The notes under the pieces are model-generated. The model had not been told where the DNA came from. It made no database searches and saw only the letters and a program-made list of their open reading frames with translations. This document shows positions 57,914 through 64,000 of a stretch of DNA of 64,000 nucleotides, piece after piece (position 1 is the first letter of the stretch; each line of letters begins with the position of its first letter). The position numbers and the translations under genes were made by a program. The DNA lies in NCBI GenBank assembly GCA_031404815.1, contig JANNIH010000043.1:1-64000 (forward strand). The letters run 5' to 3'. The DNA is from DASYKS01 sp031404815 (GTDB lineage: Bacteria > Acidobacteriota > Thermoanaerobaculia > Multivoradales > UBA5704).

Positions 57914-60901
57914 GTGTCCCGAGGTTCCACCCTGCTCGCTCTGGCCGTCGGGCTCGCCCTGGGCGGCGGGCTCGCCTTGAGCGTCGGGAACACCGCGATC
58001 GTTCCCGAGGCTCCCTTCCGGGGGCTGGCTGTCGAGCGCCATTGGCGGGATGGAGAGGTGGCGCACCTCTACCGCATTCCGCTCCGGGCCGGAGACTTCG
58101 TGCGGGTCGCGGCCGACCAGCGATCGAGCGACGTCATCCTCGAAGTGCTCGCACCGGGTGAGGCGGCGCCCGGCGTTGTCGACGGCCTCACCTTTGCCAC
58201 GGGAACCGACGCGTTCGAATGGGTCGCCACGGCCTCCGGCGAGGCGCGTTTGCGGGTGGTGCTCGGCACGGCGGTCGGGGCGACGCCGGGGTATCGACTG
58301 GCGATCTCGACGCCCCGGCCGGCGGGGCCGCGCGAGCGGCTGCGCGCCGCGGCGTTCGCCGGCTTTTTGGCCGCCGAGACGACGCGGGGTGAACCGTGCG
58401 TCGCCGGACTCCGAGGCGCCTTGCGGTTGGCCGAACAGGCGCGGGCGCCCGATCTCTCGGCGCTGATCCATGATCGGCTCGGCCGTCGGCTGCCGCCGGA
58501 CGACCCGGAGGCGCTCCGTCACCTGCGTGCTGCCATCGCCATGGCGGACGAGCCGCAACTCCGCGGAGCGGCGTGGCACAAACTCGGCAACCTGCTCGAC
58601 GATCTGAATCGCCACCGAGAGGCCCAAGCGGCCTTCGAAGCCGAGCACCGCCTGGCCCTACGCGCGGGCGACCGGTTCCGGGAGGCGCATGCCCTCGGTG
58701 GCTTGGCCTGGCTCGCGGGGCGCCGGAGTGATTTCGAGGAAGCGCTCACGCTCAATCGCCAAGCTCTCCGCATCTGGCAGGAGCTCGGCGATCGGACGGC
58801 ACAGGTGAAGGCCGCCTACACCCTGTCGGGCTTCTCCTTGAATCTCGGAGATCCCGAGCAGGCGGTGATCGATTTGGAGGCGGGTCTGGCGCTTGAGGTC
58901 ACCGACCCGGGGTTGAAGGTCGATCTGCTCGACAACCTCGCCCTTGCGCATCGTCGATTGTTCCACTGGGATCAGGCGCGGCAGACCGGTGAGGAGGCGA
59001 TCGCCGGTGCCCTGCGGTTGGGAGATCGCGGCCGGGAAGCGTCCTGTTTGCTGACCCTGGGGGCGATGGAATTGGACCTGGGGCGGACGCGGGAGGCGGT
59101 CGCCTACCTCCTGCCGGCCGAGGCGATCTATCGGAGCGAGATCCCCAATCGTTCCTCGCTCGCGAATGTGTCGAGCATGCTCGGCGTCGTCGCGGCGCGC
59201 GAGGACGACTATCCCTTGGCGTTCGAACGTTTTCGTCGAGCGCTCGAAGGGTACCGCGGGCTTGGGGACGAAAGCGCGCGGGCCTGGGTTTTTTCTCGTC
59301 GATCGGACGCCCTGCGCCGGGCCGGCCGGTTCGACGAGGCCGGCGCCGATCTTCTGCAGGCGATCGCGATTCTCGAATCGCTGCGCCCGGCGCTCGAGCC
59401 GCAAGGGCGCGCGACACTGCTCGCGGATCGGCATCGCTTCTTCGAGCGGCTGGTCGATCTGCGGGTCGAGCAGAGACGGCCGGCGGCAGCGTTCGAGGCG
59501 AGCGAAAGGTCGCGGGCGCGGACCCTGCTGGACGAGGTGAGCGGTCGGCGGGTGACCCCGCCGCGCAGCCTGGCAGAGATTCGGGCCGCCCTCCCGCCCG
59601 GATACGTTCTGCTCGACTTCTGGCTCGCCGAGGCGCGGAGTTTCGTCTGGGTCGTGCGGGCGGAGGGTATGACGTTGACGATTCTGCCCGGAGAAAGTGT
59701 GATCGAGGCCGCGAGCCAATCGGCGACCCCGGCGCTCGGAGTGCCCCCGGGGACGGTCCGGATCGCGAAACGGGAGAGCCAGATCGATCAGCTCGCCCGG
59801 ATGCTGTTCGGCCCGATCGCGCACCAGCTGGTCGGAGAGCGGTTCGTGATCGTGCCGGACGGGGTGCTGTTCGATGTTCCGTTCGCCGCGCTGCCGATCC
59901 CCGGCTCGGGCGTCGGTGCCCCCGAACGGCTGATCGATCGCGGTCCGGTGGTCACCCTCCCTTCGGCCTCGCTGGCGCTCGAGATTCGCGACGCGGTGGC
60001 CCGCCGGCCGCCGGCTCCCGGCGGCCTGCTCGCGGTGGGCGATCCGGTGTTCGGCTGTCCCGACGATCGGCTGGTGTGTGCCACCCCGACAGCCAAAGGG
60101 GCGACCTCGTCGTTGCCCGAGCGGATCGCCGAGCGGGTCCGGGCCGTCCTCAAGCCCGCCCGGCAAGAGCGCCAGGTGACCGGGGCCGACCTGCCGCGCA
60201 TCGCGCGCACCGGGGCGGAAGTGGCGGCGATCGCGCGGTTGGCCCAGGGTTTGCCCGTCTCGTCGCGGGTTGGTTTCGACGCGAACCGGAGCGCCGTGCT
60301 CGGAGCTCATCTGGAGAGGTATCGCATCCTTCATTTCGCGACCCACGGGTTGGTCGATCCGGTGCACCCCGACCGCTCAGGGCTCGCGCTCGCCCGGCGC
60401 GACGCGGCCGGCGCCGAGCTCGACGGCGATTCGTTCCTCCGCTTGGGCGACCTGGCCGGACTCAAACTGAATGCCGACCTGGTCTCGTTGAGCGCCTGCG
60501 ACTCCGCGCTAGGGAGGCAGAAGCGCGGCGAGGGGCCACAAAGCCTCGGCCGGGCGTTCCTCGCCGCCGGGGCGGCGAATGCACTGGTGAGCCTCTGGCG
60601 TGTCGACGACTCGTCGACCGAACAGCTGATGGTCGGTTTCTACCGTCAGCTCCTGGAGCGCGGGCTCGATCCGGCCGCGGCTTTGCGCCAGGCCCAGCTG
60701 GAGGTCCGGTCTCGCCCCGGGTGGAGCGATCCTTATTTTTGGGGCGCATTTGTGCTGGAGGGCGATTGGCAGGAGGATGGGCTGGTCCAAGAAAAAATGC
60801 TCAACGGAAACGACGCAGTGGTGTCTCTAACGGTTGGGATGAGCCGAGTGCCTAAAGCGGCCTCGGCGCTTACGATAAAAGGAGCCGGACATGGCGAATG
60901 A
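57914..60901 (+). CDS. TPR-CHAT caspase-like protease with N-terminal signal or anchor
   Basis: 995 residues from a GTG (the start is not well supported by a ribosome site). An N-terminal hydrophobic stretch (T-L-L-A-L-A-V-G-L-A-L-G-G-G-L-A-L) suggests export or anchoring. A PPC-like beta domain follows (about 30-135), then TPR units to about 550, and the C-terminal CHAT domain. Catalytic dyad: His811 in H-F-A-T-H-G and Cys862 in L-S-A-C-D-S-A-L-G. CHAT domains are clan CD peptidases related to separase and to the Craspase protease Csx29. The gene overlaps the next one by 11 bases. Confidence 0.92.
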   Translation: MSRGSTLLALAVGLALGGGLALSVGNTAIVPEAPFRGLAVERHWRDGEVAHLYRIPLRAGDFVRVAADQRSSDVILEVLAPGEAAPGVVDGLTFATGTDAFEWVATASGEARLRVVLGTAVGATPGYRLAISTPRPAGPRERLRAAAFAGFLAAETTRGEPCVAGLRGALRLAEQARAPDLSALIHDRLGRRLPPDDPEALRHLRAAIAMADEPQLRGAAWHKLGNLLDDLNRHREAQAAFEAEHRLALRAGDRFREAHALGGLAWLAGRRSDFEEALTLNRQALRIWQELGDRTAQVKAAYTLSGFSLNLGDPEQAVIDLEAGLALEVTDPGLKVDLLDNLALAHRRLFHWDQARQTGEEAIAGALRLGDRGREASCLLTLGAMELDLGRTREAVAYLLPAEAIYRSEIPNRSSLANVSSMLGVVAAREDDYPLAFERFRRALEGYRGLGDESARAWVFSRRSDALRRAGRFDEAGADLLQAIAILESLRPALEPQGRATLLADRHRFFERLVDLRVEQRRPAAAFEASERSRARTLLDEVSGRRVTPPRSLAEIRAALPPGYVLLDFWLAEARSFVWVVRAEGMTLTILPGESVIEAASQSATPALGVPPGTVRIAKRESQIDQLARMLFGPIAHQLVGERFVIVPDGVLFDVPFAALPIPGSGVGAPERLIDRGPVVTLPSASLALEIRDAVARRPPAPGGLLAVGDPVFGCPDDRLVCATPTAKGATSSLPERIAERVRAVLKPARQERQVTGADLPRIARTGAEVAAIARLAQGLPVSSRVGFDANRSAVLGAHLERYRILHFATHGLVDPVHPDRSGLALARRDAAGAELDGDSFLRLGDLAGLKLNADLVSLSACDSALGRQKRGEGPQSLGRAFLAAGAANALVSLWRVDDSSTEQLMVGFYRQLLERGLDPAAALRQAQLEVRSRPGWSDPYFWGAFVLEGDWQEDGLVQEKMLNGNDAVVSLTVGMSRVPKAASALTIKGAGHGE

Positions 60902-61082
60902 GACGCCGGTACGTGTCGATGTGAAAACGGGTACGAATCCGCTCAAGGGCCAGGCCCGGCGGCGGCCGAAGGTAAAGGGCAGCGTTGTTGAGGACGGCGA
61001 TCCGAAAGGGTCGCCGAAGCGGCTGTTGTCCCAATCCGGGGCGTTCTCGGGTTTGATCTCGAGCGTCAAGCCCGATTCTTAG
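60891..61082 (+). CDS. 63-residue basic small protein between two caspase-like genes
   Basis: The ATG lies inside the 3' end of the CHAT gene and has a strong AAAAGGAG 6 bases upstream. The product is rich in Lys/Arg/Gly/Pro, e.g. Q-A-R-R-R-P-K-V-K-G in the middle, and has no Cys, signal or membrane segment. I know no relatives. Its tight placement between a CHAT protease and a C25-like protein, with a better ribosome site than either, suggests it is made in higher amount and may be a substrate, regulator or precursor peptide for them (inference). Confidence 0.65.
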   Translation: MANETPVRVDVKTGTNPLKGQARRRPKVKGSVVEDGDPKGSPKRLLSQSGAFSGLISSVKPDS

Positions 61083-61096
61083 AGGAGGCGTGCGCG

Positions 61097-62650
61097 GTGG
61101 CGGCTTCGGCCTGCCGCCGCGTCCTTAAGCACCGAGCGATGACCGCCCACCTTCAAGGGATCCAGCTCTTCGGCGTCAACGGCCGTACCGGCCGCTATGC
61201 TATCCCGCCTCTATCGAGCGACGACCTGGCTGCGGCCTCCCGCCGCGTCGTTGCCTCGCCTCAGCTCGTGGCGGACGCGCGGCGCCGGCAGGCCGATCGG
61301 CAGAACGCGAGCTTTGCGGGGGTCTTGGGTCCGGGGACGGGTGTCACCATGCGCGCCGGCCGCAGGCGCACTCCGGGTGCGGAGCTTCCCGAGTGGGAGA
61401 TCGCCCGGCGCGGTTGGGGGGTCGTGTTTGCGGCCGGCGATCCGCGGGTCCCCGCGATTCGCGATGCCCTCCTGCCGTTGTTCGCTCTGCGCCGACAACA
61501 GGTCGGGGTGGTCTCCGAACGCCATTTCCGTGAGCTGGACTACCGCGCGGGCGAGCTGTTGTTCGATTTCCGCCGACGCCACCGGGCGACTGCGGGGATC
61601 GCGGACCCGAAGAAGATCCCGGGCTACCTGCTCCTGGTCGGCGGCCCGCAGACGATCCCGTTCGATTTCCAAACCGAGCTCGCGGCGCAGGAGTACGCGG
61701 TCGGGCGGATCGATTTCGATTCGATCGAGGAGTTCGCCCGCTATGCCGAGAGCGTGGTGCGCGCGGAACGTCCGAACGGTGCCACCCCCGGCAGTTCCAC
61801 GGGAGCCGCGCGGCGCATCGCCTTCTTCGCCCCCGAGCATCCGGCCGACCCGCTGTCGGAGGAGAGCTGCAAGAGGTTGACCTCGCCGCTCGCGGATGCC
61901 TGCGCCCTGCCGGGCGACGGCTGGACCGTCGAGCGGATCCTGGGCGAACGGGCGACCAAGCATCGTTTCGCCGAGCTGCTCCTGCGCGAGGTGCCGCCGT
62001 CGATCCTGTTCACCGCCGGTCACGGCGCCGTCTTCGAGAGCGGCGACGAGCGGCAGGCGGCCGACCAAGGGGCGCTGGTCTGCGCCGATTGGCGCGGCCC
62101 TGAAGCCGCCGCGATCTCGGCGGCGGACTACTTCTCGGCCGACGACCTGGGCGCCGCGACCCGCCTCGGCGGGATGATCGCGTTCCACTTCGCCTGTTGC
62201 AGCCTCGGCGTCCCGGCGCAGAACGAGCTGCACCTCGCGGGCCTGCCGATCCCCGAATGGCTCGCACCGCTCGACCTGGTCGCCCGGCTGCCGCAGAAGA
62301 TGCTCGCGCAAGGGGCGCTCGCGGCGATCGGCCATCTCGATCTGGTGTTCGCCTACAGTTTCCGCGAGGGGCAAGGCGAAGAGGAGAATCCCGATCCGCC
62401 GCCGCTCTACGACCGCTGCCTCCGGGATCTCCTCCGCGGTCGTCCGGTCGGGGAGGCGATGAGCCCGTTCCGCGCCTGCTACCAGGTGCGTCTGGTCGAG
62501 CGCGCCGAGTTGAGCCAGCGAATGCACGACCAGGTGGAGGTCGCCTCCGAGACGCTCTGGGAGGTCGAGGCCGCCTGCCACGACGCCAAGTACTACGCCG
62601 TTTTTGGCGACCCCGCCGTGCGCCTTGCCGCACGGGCCGAACCCGCTTAA
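61097..62650 (+). CDS. Caspase-like (peptidase C25/CHAT-related) protein
   Basis: 517 residues from a GTG with GAGGAGG 8-9 bases upstream. A clan CD dyad is visible: His309 in F-T-A-G-H-G-A-V and Cys367-Cys368 in F-H-F-A-C-C-S-L-G-V-P. Other marks are P-G-Y-L-L-L-V-G-G-P and A-Q-E-Y-A-V-G-R-I-D, where C25-like (gingipain-type) proteins have an equivalent L-L-x-G-D ... G-R-x-P. The end F-G-D-P-A-V-R-L also fits. No signal peptide is seen, so unlike the CHAT protein it may be cytoplasmic. It is the second protease-like gene of the cluster. Confidence 0.8.
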   Translation: MAASACRRVLKHRAMTAHLQGIQLFGVNGRTGRYAIPPLSSDDLAAASRRVVASPQLVADARRRQADRQNASFAGVLGPGTGVTMRAGRRRTPGAELPEWEIARRGWGVVFAAGDPRVPAIRDALLPLFALRRQQVGVVSERHFRELDYRAGELLFDFRRRHRATAGIADPKKIPGYLLLVGGPQTIPFDFQTELAAQEYAVGRIDFDSIEEFARYAESVVRAERPNGATPGSSTGAARRIAFFAPEHPADPLSEESCKRLTSPLADACALPGDGWTVERILGERATKHRFAELLLREVPPSILFTAGHGAVFESGDERQAADQGALVCADWRGPEAAAISAADYFSADDLGAATRLGGMIAFHFACCSLGVPAQNELHLAGLPIPEWLAPLDLVARLPQKMLAQGALAAIGHLDLVFAYSFREGQGEEENPDPPPLYDRCLRDLLRGRPVGEAMSPFRACYQVRLVERAELSQRMHDQVEVASETLWEVEAACHDAKYYAVFGDPAVRLAARAEPA

Positions 62651-62783
62651 AGAGGCTCGGCGAGATCTCAACAGAACCCGCAGCGCGGTGTCTTTCATAC
62701 CGGAACCCCATTCATGCTGGGTCGATCTAACGAGGACAGGATCACGTCCAACGTGTGAGCGTCCGTGAGGAGAGGAACGAGAA

Positions 62784-63032
62784 ATGGAACGACGATCGGT
62801 GAATGAAAGCGGCAGCTCGGCTCGGCGATCGGGACGATCGGAGGAAAATCTCACCATCACTTTAAGTCCGGAGGAGCTGGCAAGGGTGCAGGCCGCGGTT
62901 GGAGAGCTCAAAGAAGACATCAAGCCGGGAGATACCAAAAGAGCCTCCGGGGCCTACGCGATCACGGTACCGCCCGAGGAGCCGTACGAAGAGTCGGCCG
63001 AAGCGCAGGAGCAGCAGAAGGCGGAGAACTGA
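62784..63032 (+). CDS. 82-residue small acidic-tailed protein
   Basis: GAGGAGAGG lies 8 bases before the ATG. A basic Ser/Arg-rich N-terminus (S-S-A-R-R-S-G-R-S) leads to a helix L-S-P-E-E-L-A-R-V-Q-A-A-V-G-E-L-K and an acidic tail rich in Glu. No known family. It is the last gene of the sigma-CHAT cluster strand, 133 bases after the C25-like gene. It may be a second partner or substrate, or independent. Confidence 0.55.
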   Translation: MERRSVNESGSSARRSGRSEENLTITLSPEELARVQAAVGELKEDIKPGDTKRASGAYAITVPPEEPYEESAEAQEQQKAEN

Positions 63033-63033
63033 C

Positions 63034-63069
63034 CCGCCAATCGTGCCGCCAATCGTGCCGCCGATACGA
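63034..63069. repeat. Short direct repeat, two and a half 12-base units
   Basis: CCGCCAATCGTG occurs twice in tandem and is followed by the diverged CCGCCGATACG, within the 54-base gap between convergent genes. Confidence 0.6.
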
Positions 63070-63086
63070 GGTCGCCCGCCCGGCAG

Positions 63087-63830
63087 CTAGACCCGGCCGC
63101 TCACCCAACCGGTGCGGAACATCCGGCGTTCGATCCAGCGGACGCGCCAGAGGTACTTTTTGCTGTCGCTTCCCGGATGCCAGCTCTTGGGAGCCGGCAG
63201 GCTCGCGGCGAGCTGCGCCGCCTGGTGGGGGGAAAGGCCGGCGGCCGAACGGCGGAAATAGTGGCGCGAGGCGGCCTCGGCGCCGTAGATGCCGGGGCCG
63301 AGTTCGGCCACGTTCAGGTAGATCTCGAAGATCCGCTTCTTGGTCAGGTGCGCCTCCAGCTGACGGGTGAGCAGGATCTCCTCAATCTTGCGCAGTGGGT
63401 TTCTGGACGCTCTAAGCCAGAGATTCTTCGCCAGTTGCTGGGAAATCGTCGAGGCACCGCGCGGTAGCCGCTTCTTCTCGATCGCCGTGGTGATCGCCGC
63501 TTTGATCTCCTCGGTGTCGAACCCCTCGTGGCCGAAGAAGGCGGCGTCCTCACCGACCAGCACGGCGCGCCGCAGGTTGCGCGAGATCTTGGTGTAGGGG
63601 ACCCATTTCCACTCGACCTTCCGGTCGGGGAAAAACCAGCGCTCGCGGTAGTCGTCGATGAACGCCGTGGACTTCGGGTTCTCCTTGGCGAGGGCCGCAA
63701 CATCCGGCCAAGTGACCACCTTCCAGCCGACGTAGGCGAGTAGAAGCAGAAGAGCCGGCAGCCAGAGCCGACGGACGCAGCCGAGCTTTGGTCGAGGTTG
63801 CGGCAGAGGGAGGGGCGCGGGTTCGGTCAT
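63087..63830 (-). CDS. mtgA: Monofunctional peptidoglycan glycosyltransferase
   Basis: 247 residues from the ATG at 63830. One N-terminal helix (W-L-P-A-L-L-L-L-L-A-Y-V-G-W) then the GT51 domain: catalytic Glu in V-G-E-D-A-A-F-F-x-H-E-G, R-G-A-S-T-I-S-Q-Q-L-A-K-N-L-W-L, L-E-x-H-L-T-K-K-R-I-F-E-I-Y-L-N-V-A-E-L-G, and G-I-Y-G-A-E-A-A. It polymerises lipid II into glycan strands without a transpeptidase domain. An ATG at 63920 in frame would add a Pro-rich 30-residue extension; no clear ribosome site favours either. Confidence 0.95.
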   Translation of the reverse strand: MTEPAPLPLPQPRPKLGCVRRLWLPALLLLLAYVGWKVVTWPDVAALAKENPKSTAFIDDYRERWFFPDRKVEWKWVPYTKISRNLRRAVLVGEDAAFFGHEGFDTEEIKAAITTAIEKKRLPRGASTISQQLAKNLWLRASRNPLRKIEEILLTRQLEAHLTKKRIFEIYLNVAELGPGIYGAEAASRHYFRRSAAGLSPHQAAQLAASLPAPKSWHPGSDSKKYLWRVRWIERRMFRTGWVSGRV

Positions 63831-63923
63831 ATCGGCTGGGGGCGGCGAGCATATCGGCAGGGGGGTGGGGTGGGAAGGGGTAGAAACGCACCTCTCTTGT
63901 AACGGATCCGGTCGTGCCATTCC

Positions 63924-63941
63924 TATACGAGCAGTCGTATA
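63924..63941. promoter_or_regulatory. Inverted repeat TATACGA-GCAG-TCGTATA upstream of mtgA
   Basis: A perfect 7-bp dyad with a 4-base centre, between mtgA (minus strand) and the right end of the window. It overlaps TATAAT on the plus strand (63938-63943), so it may be an operator over divergent promoters. Confidence 0.45.
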
Positions 63942-63951
63942 ATTCAGGGCC

Positions 63952-64000
63952 GTGGAGGTCGTGCGCTTCGTAGGCTCTGCCCCGCCAGGATCTGGCGGCT
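63952..64000 (+). CDS. Possible start of a gene running out of the window
   Basis: A GTG 8 bases after TATAAT opens a frame (M/V-E-V-V-R-F-V-G-S-A ...) to the window end, in the leaderless style seen elsewhere. 16 codons are too few to identify it, and it may be chance. Confidence 0.2.
   Translation, partial: MEVVRFVGSAPPGSGG

Noticed and set aside
56534..63032. Type III-E CRISPR (Craspase) locus
   Set aside because: It shares a TPR-CHAT protease and a sigma factor with Craspase loci, but there is no Cas7-11, no CRISPR array and no recognisable Csx30 or Csx31.
1..64000. tRNA, rRNA, riboswitch or transposase genes
   Set aside because: None was recognised: no cloverleaf with a GGTTCRA loop, no rRNA-like stretch and no DDE or Y1 transposase. 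A dedicated tRNA or covariance-model scan was not possible here.

Overview
The window is GC-rich (mostly about 65-70% by eye) and gene-dense. It looks like a chromosome of a Gram-negative, non-proteobacterial soil or sediment bacterium, most likely an Acidobacteriota (Thermoanaerobaculia-like); Planctomycetota or Myxococcota are alternatives. The pointers are a secreted DUF11-type protein with an IPTL-CTERM sorting tail, a VPS10/BNR-repeat secreted protein, a membrane Ser/Thr kinase with TPRs, CHAT proteases, a Tad pilus locus with an unusual pilin-like subunit, an outer-membrane barrel and MtgA. This placement is inference; there is no rRNA or marker gene in the window.

Layout. 1-3.6 kb: two secreted proteins facing tail to tail, one an S8 peptidase, with related C-terminal domains. 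3.7-4.6 kb: yhbY, a REP-like palindrome and sixteen tandem 21-bp repeats. 4.7-9.5 kb: accessory island with an HD plus Hsp90-like ATPase whose base composition changes within the gene, remnants of other genes, and a TIR-like protein paired with a DUF2188 protein. The modules of this island are separated by extra copies of the 3' end of a LOG-family gene whose intact copy lies at 9.5-10.1 kb. 10.2-25.7 kb: ordinary chromosomal genes (IPTL-CTERM protein, MiaE, an ATP-grasp-like protein, esterase, methyltransferase, VPS10 protein, kinase, cardiolipin synthase, outer-membrane barrel, two SPFH proteins). 25.9-30.0 kb: a run of toxin-antitoxin-like genes (DUF4258/YgiT zinc finger; MNT plus a chimeric HepT; RhuM; AAA-DUF4143). 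30-32 kb: tandem paralogous secreted proteins.

32.3-47.7 kb is a Tad (Flp) pilus locus: tadZ-tadA-tadB-tadC, two unknown membrane proteins, a NarL-type histidine kinase and two paralogous response regulators, a pilin-like gene, cpaB, the secretin, and a TPR lipoprotein fused to a sulfatase-superfamily domain. A good sigma-54 promoter match precedes tadZ, and genes from tadA to the first response regulator are mostly coupled by 1-4 base overlaps. A separate PAS kinase and two response-regulator genes follow (47.8-51.0 kb). 51.1-53.0 kb is a gene graveyard (GrdB-like, KAP NTPase and sulfatase fragments) plus a VapBC-like pair. aceE and a YceI-like gene come next.

56.5-63.0 kb is the most interesting cluster: ECF sigma factor, zinc-finger anti-sigma-like membrane protein, TPR-CHAT protease with an N-terminal export or anchor segment, a 63-residue basic protein, a second caspase-like (C25-type) protein and an 82-residue small protein, all on one strand. 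It could be a proteolysis-controlled sigma-factor circuit or a small-protein processing system; no function is proven by the sequence. mtgA closes the window. Several genes carry a -10-like hexamer only 7-9 bases before the start codon and no Shine-Dalgarno, suggesting leaderless mRNAs.
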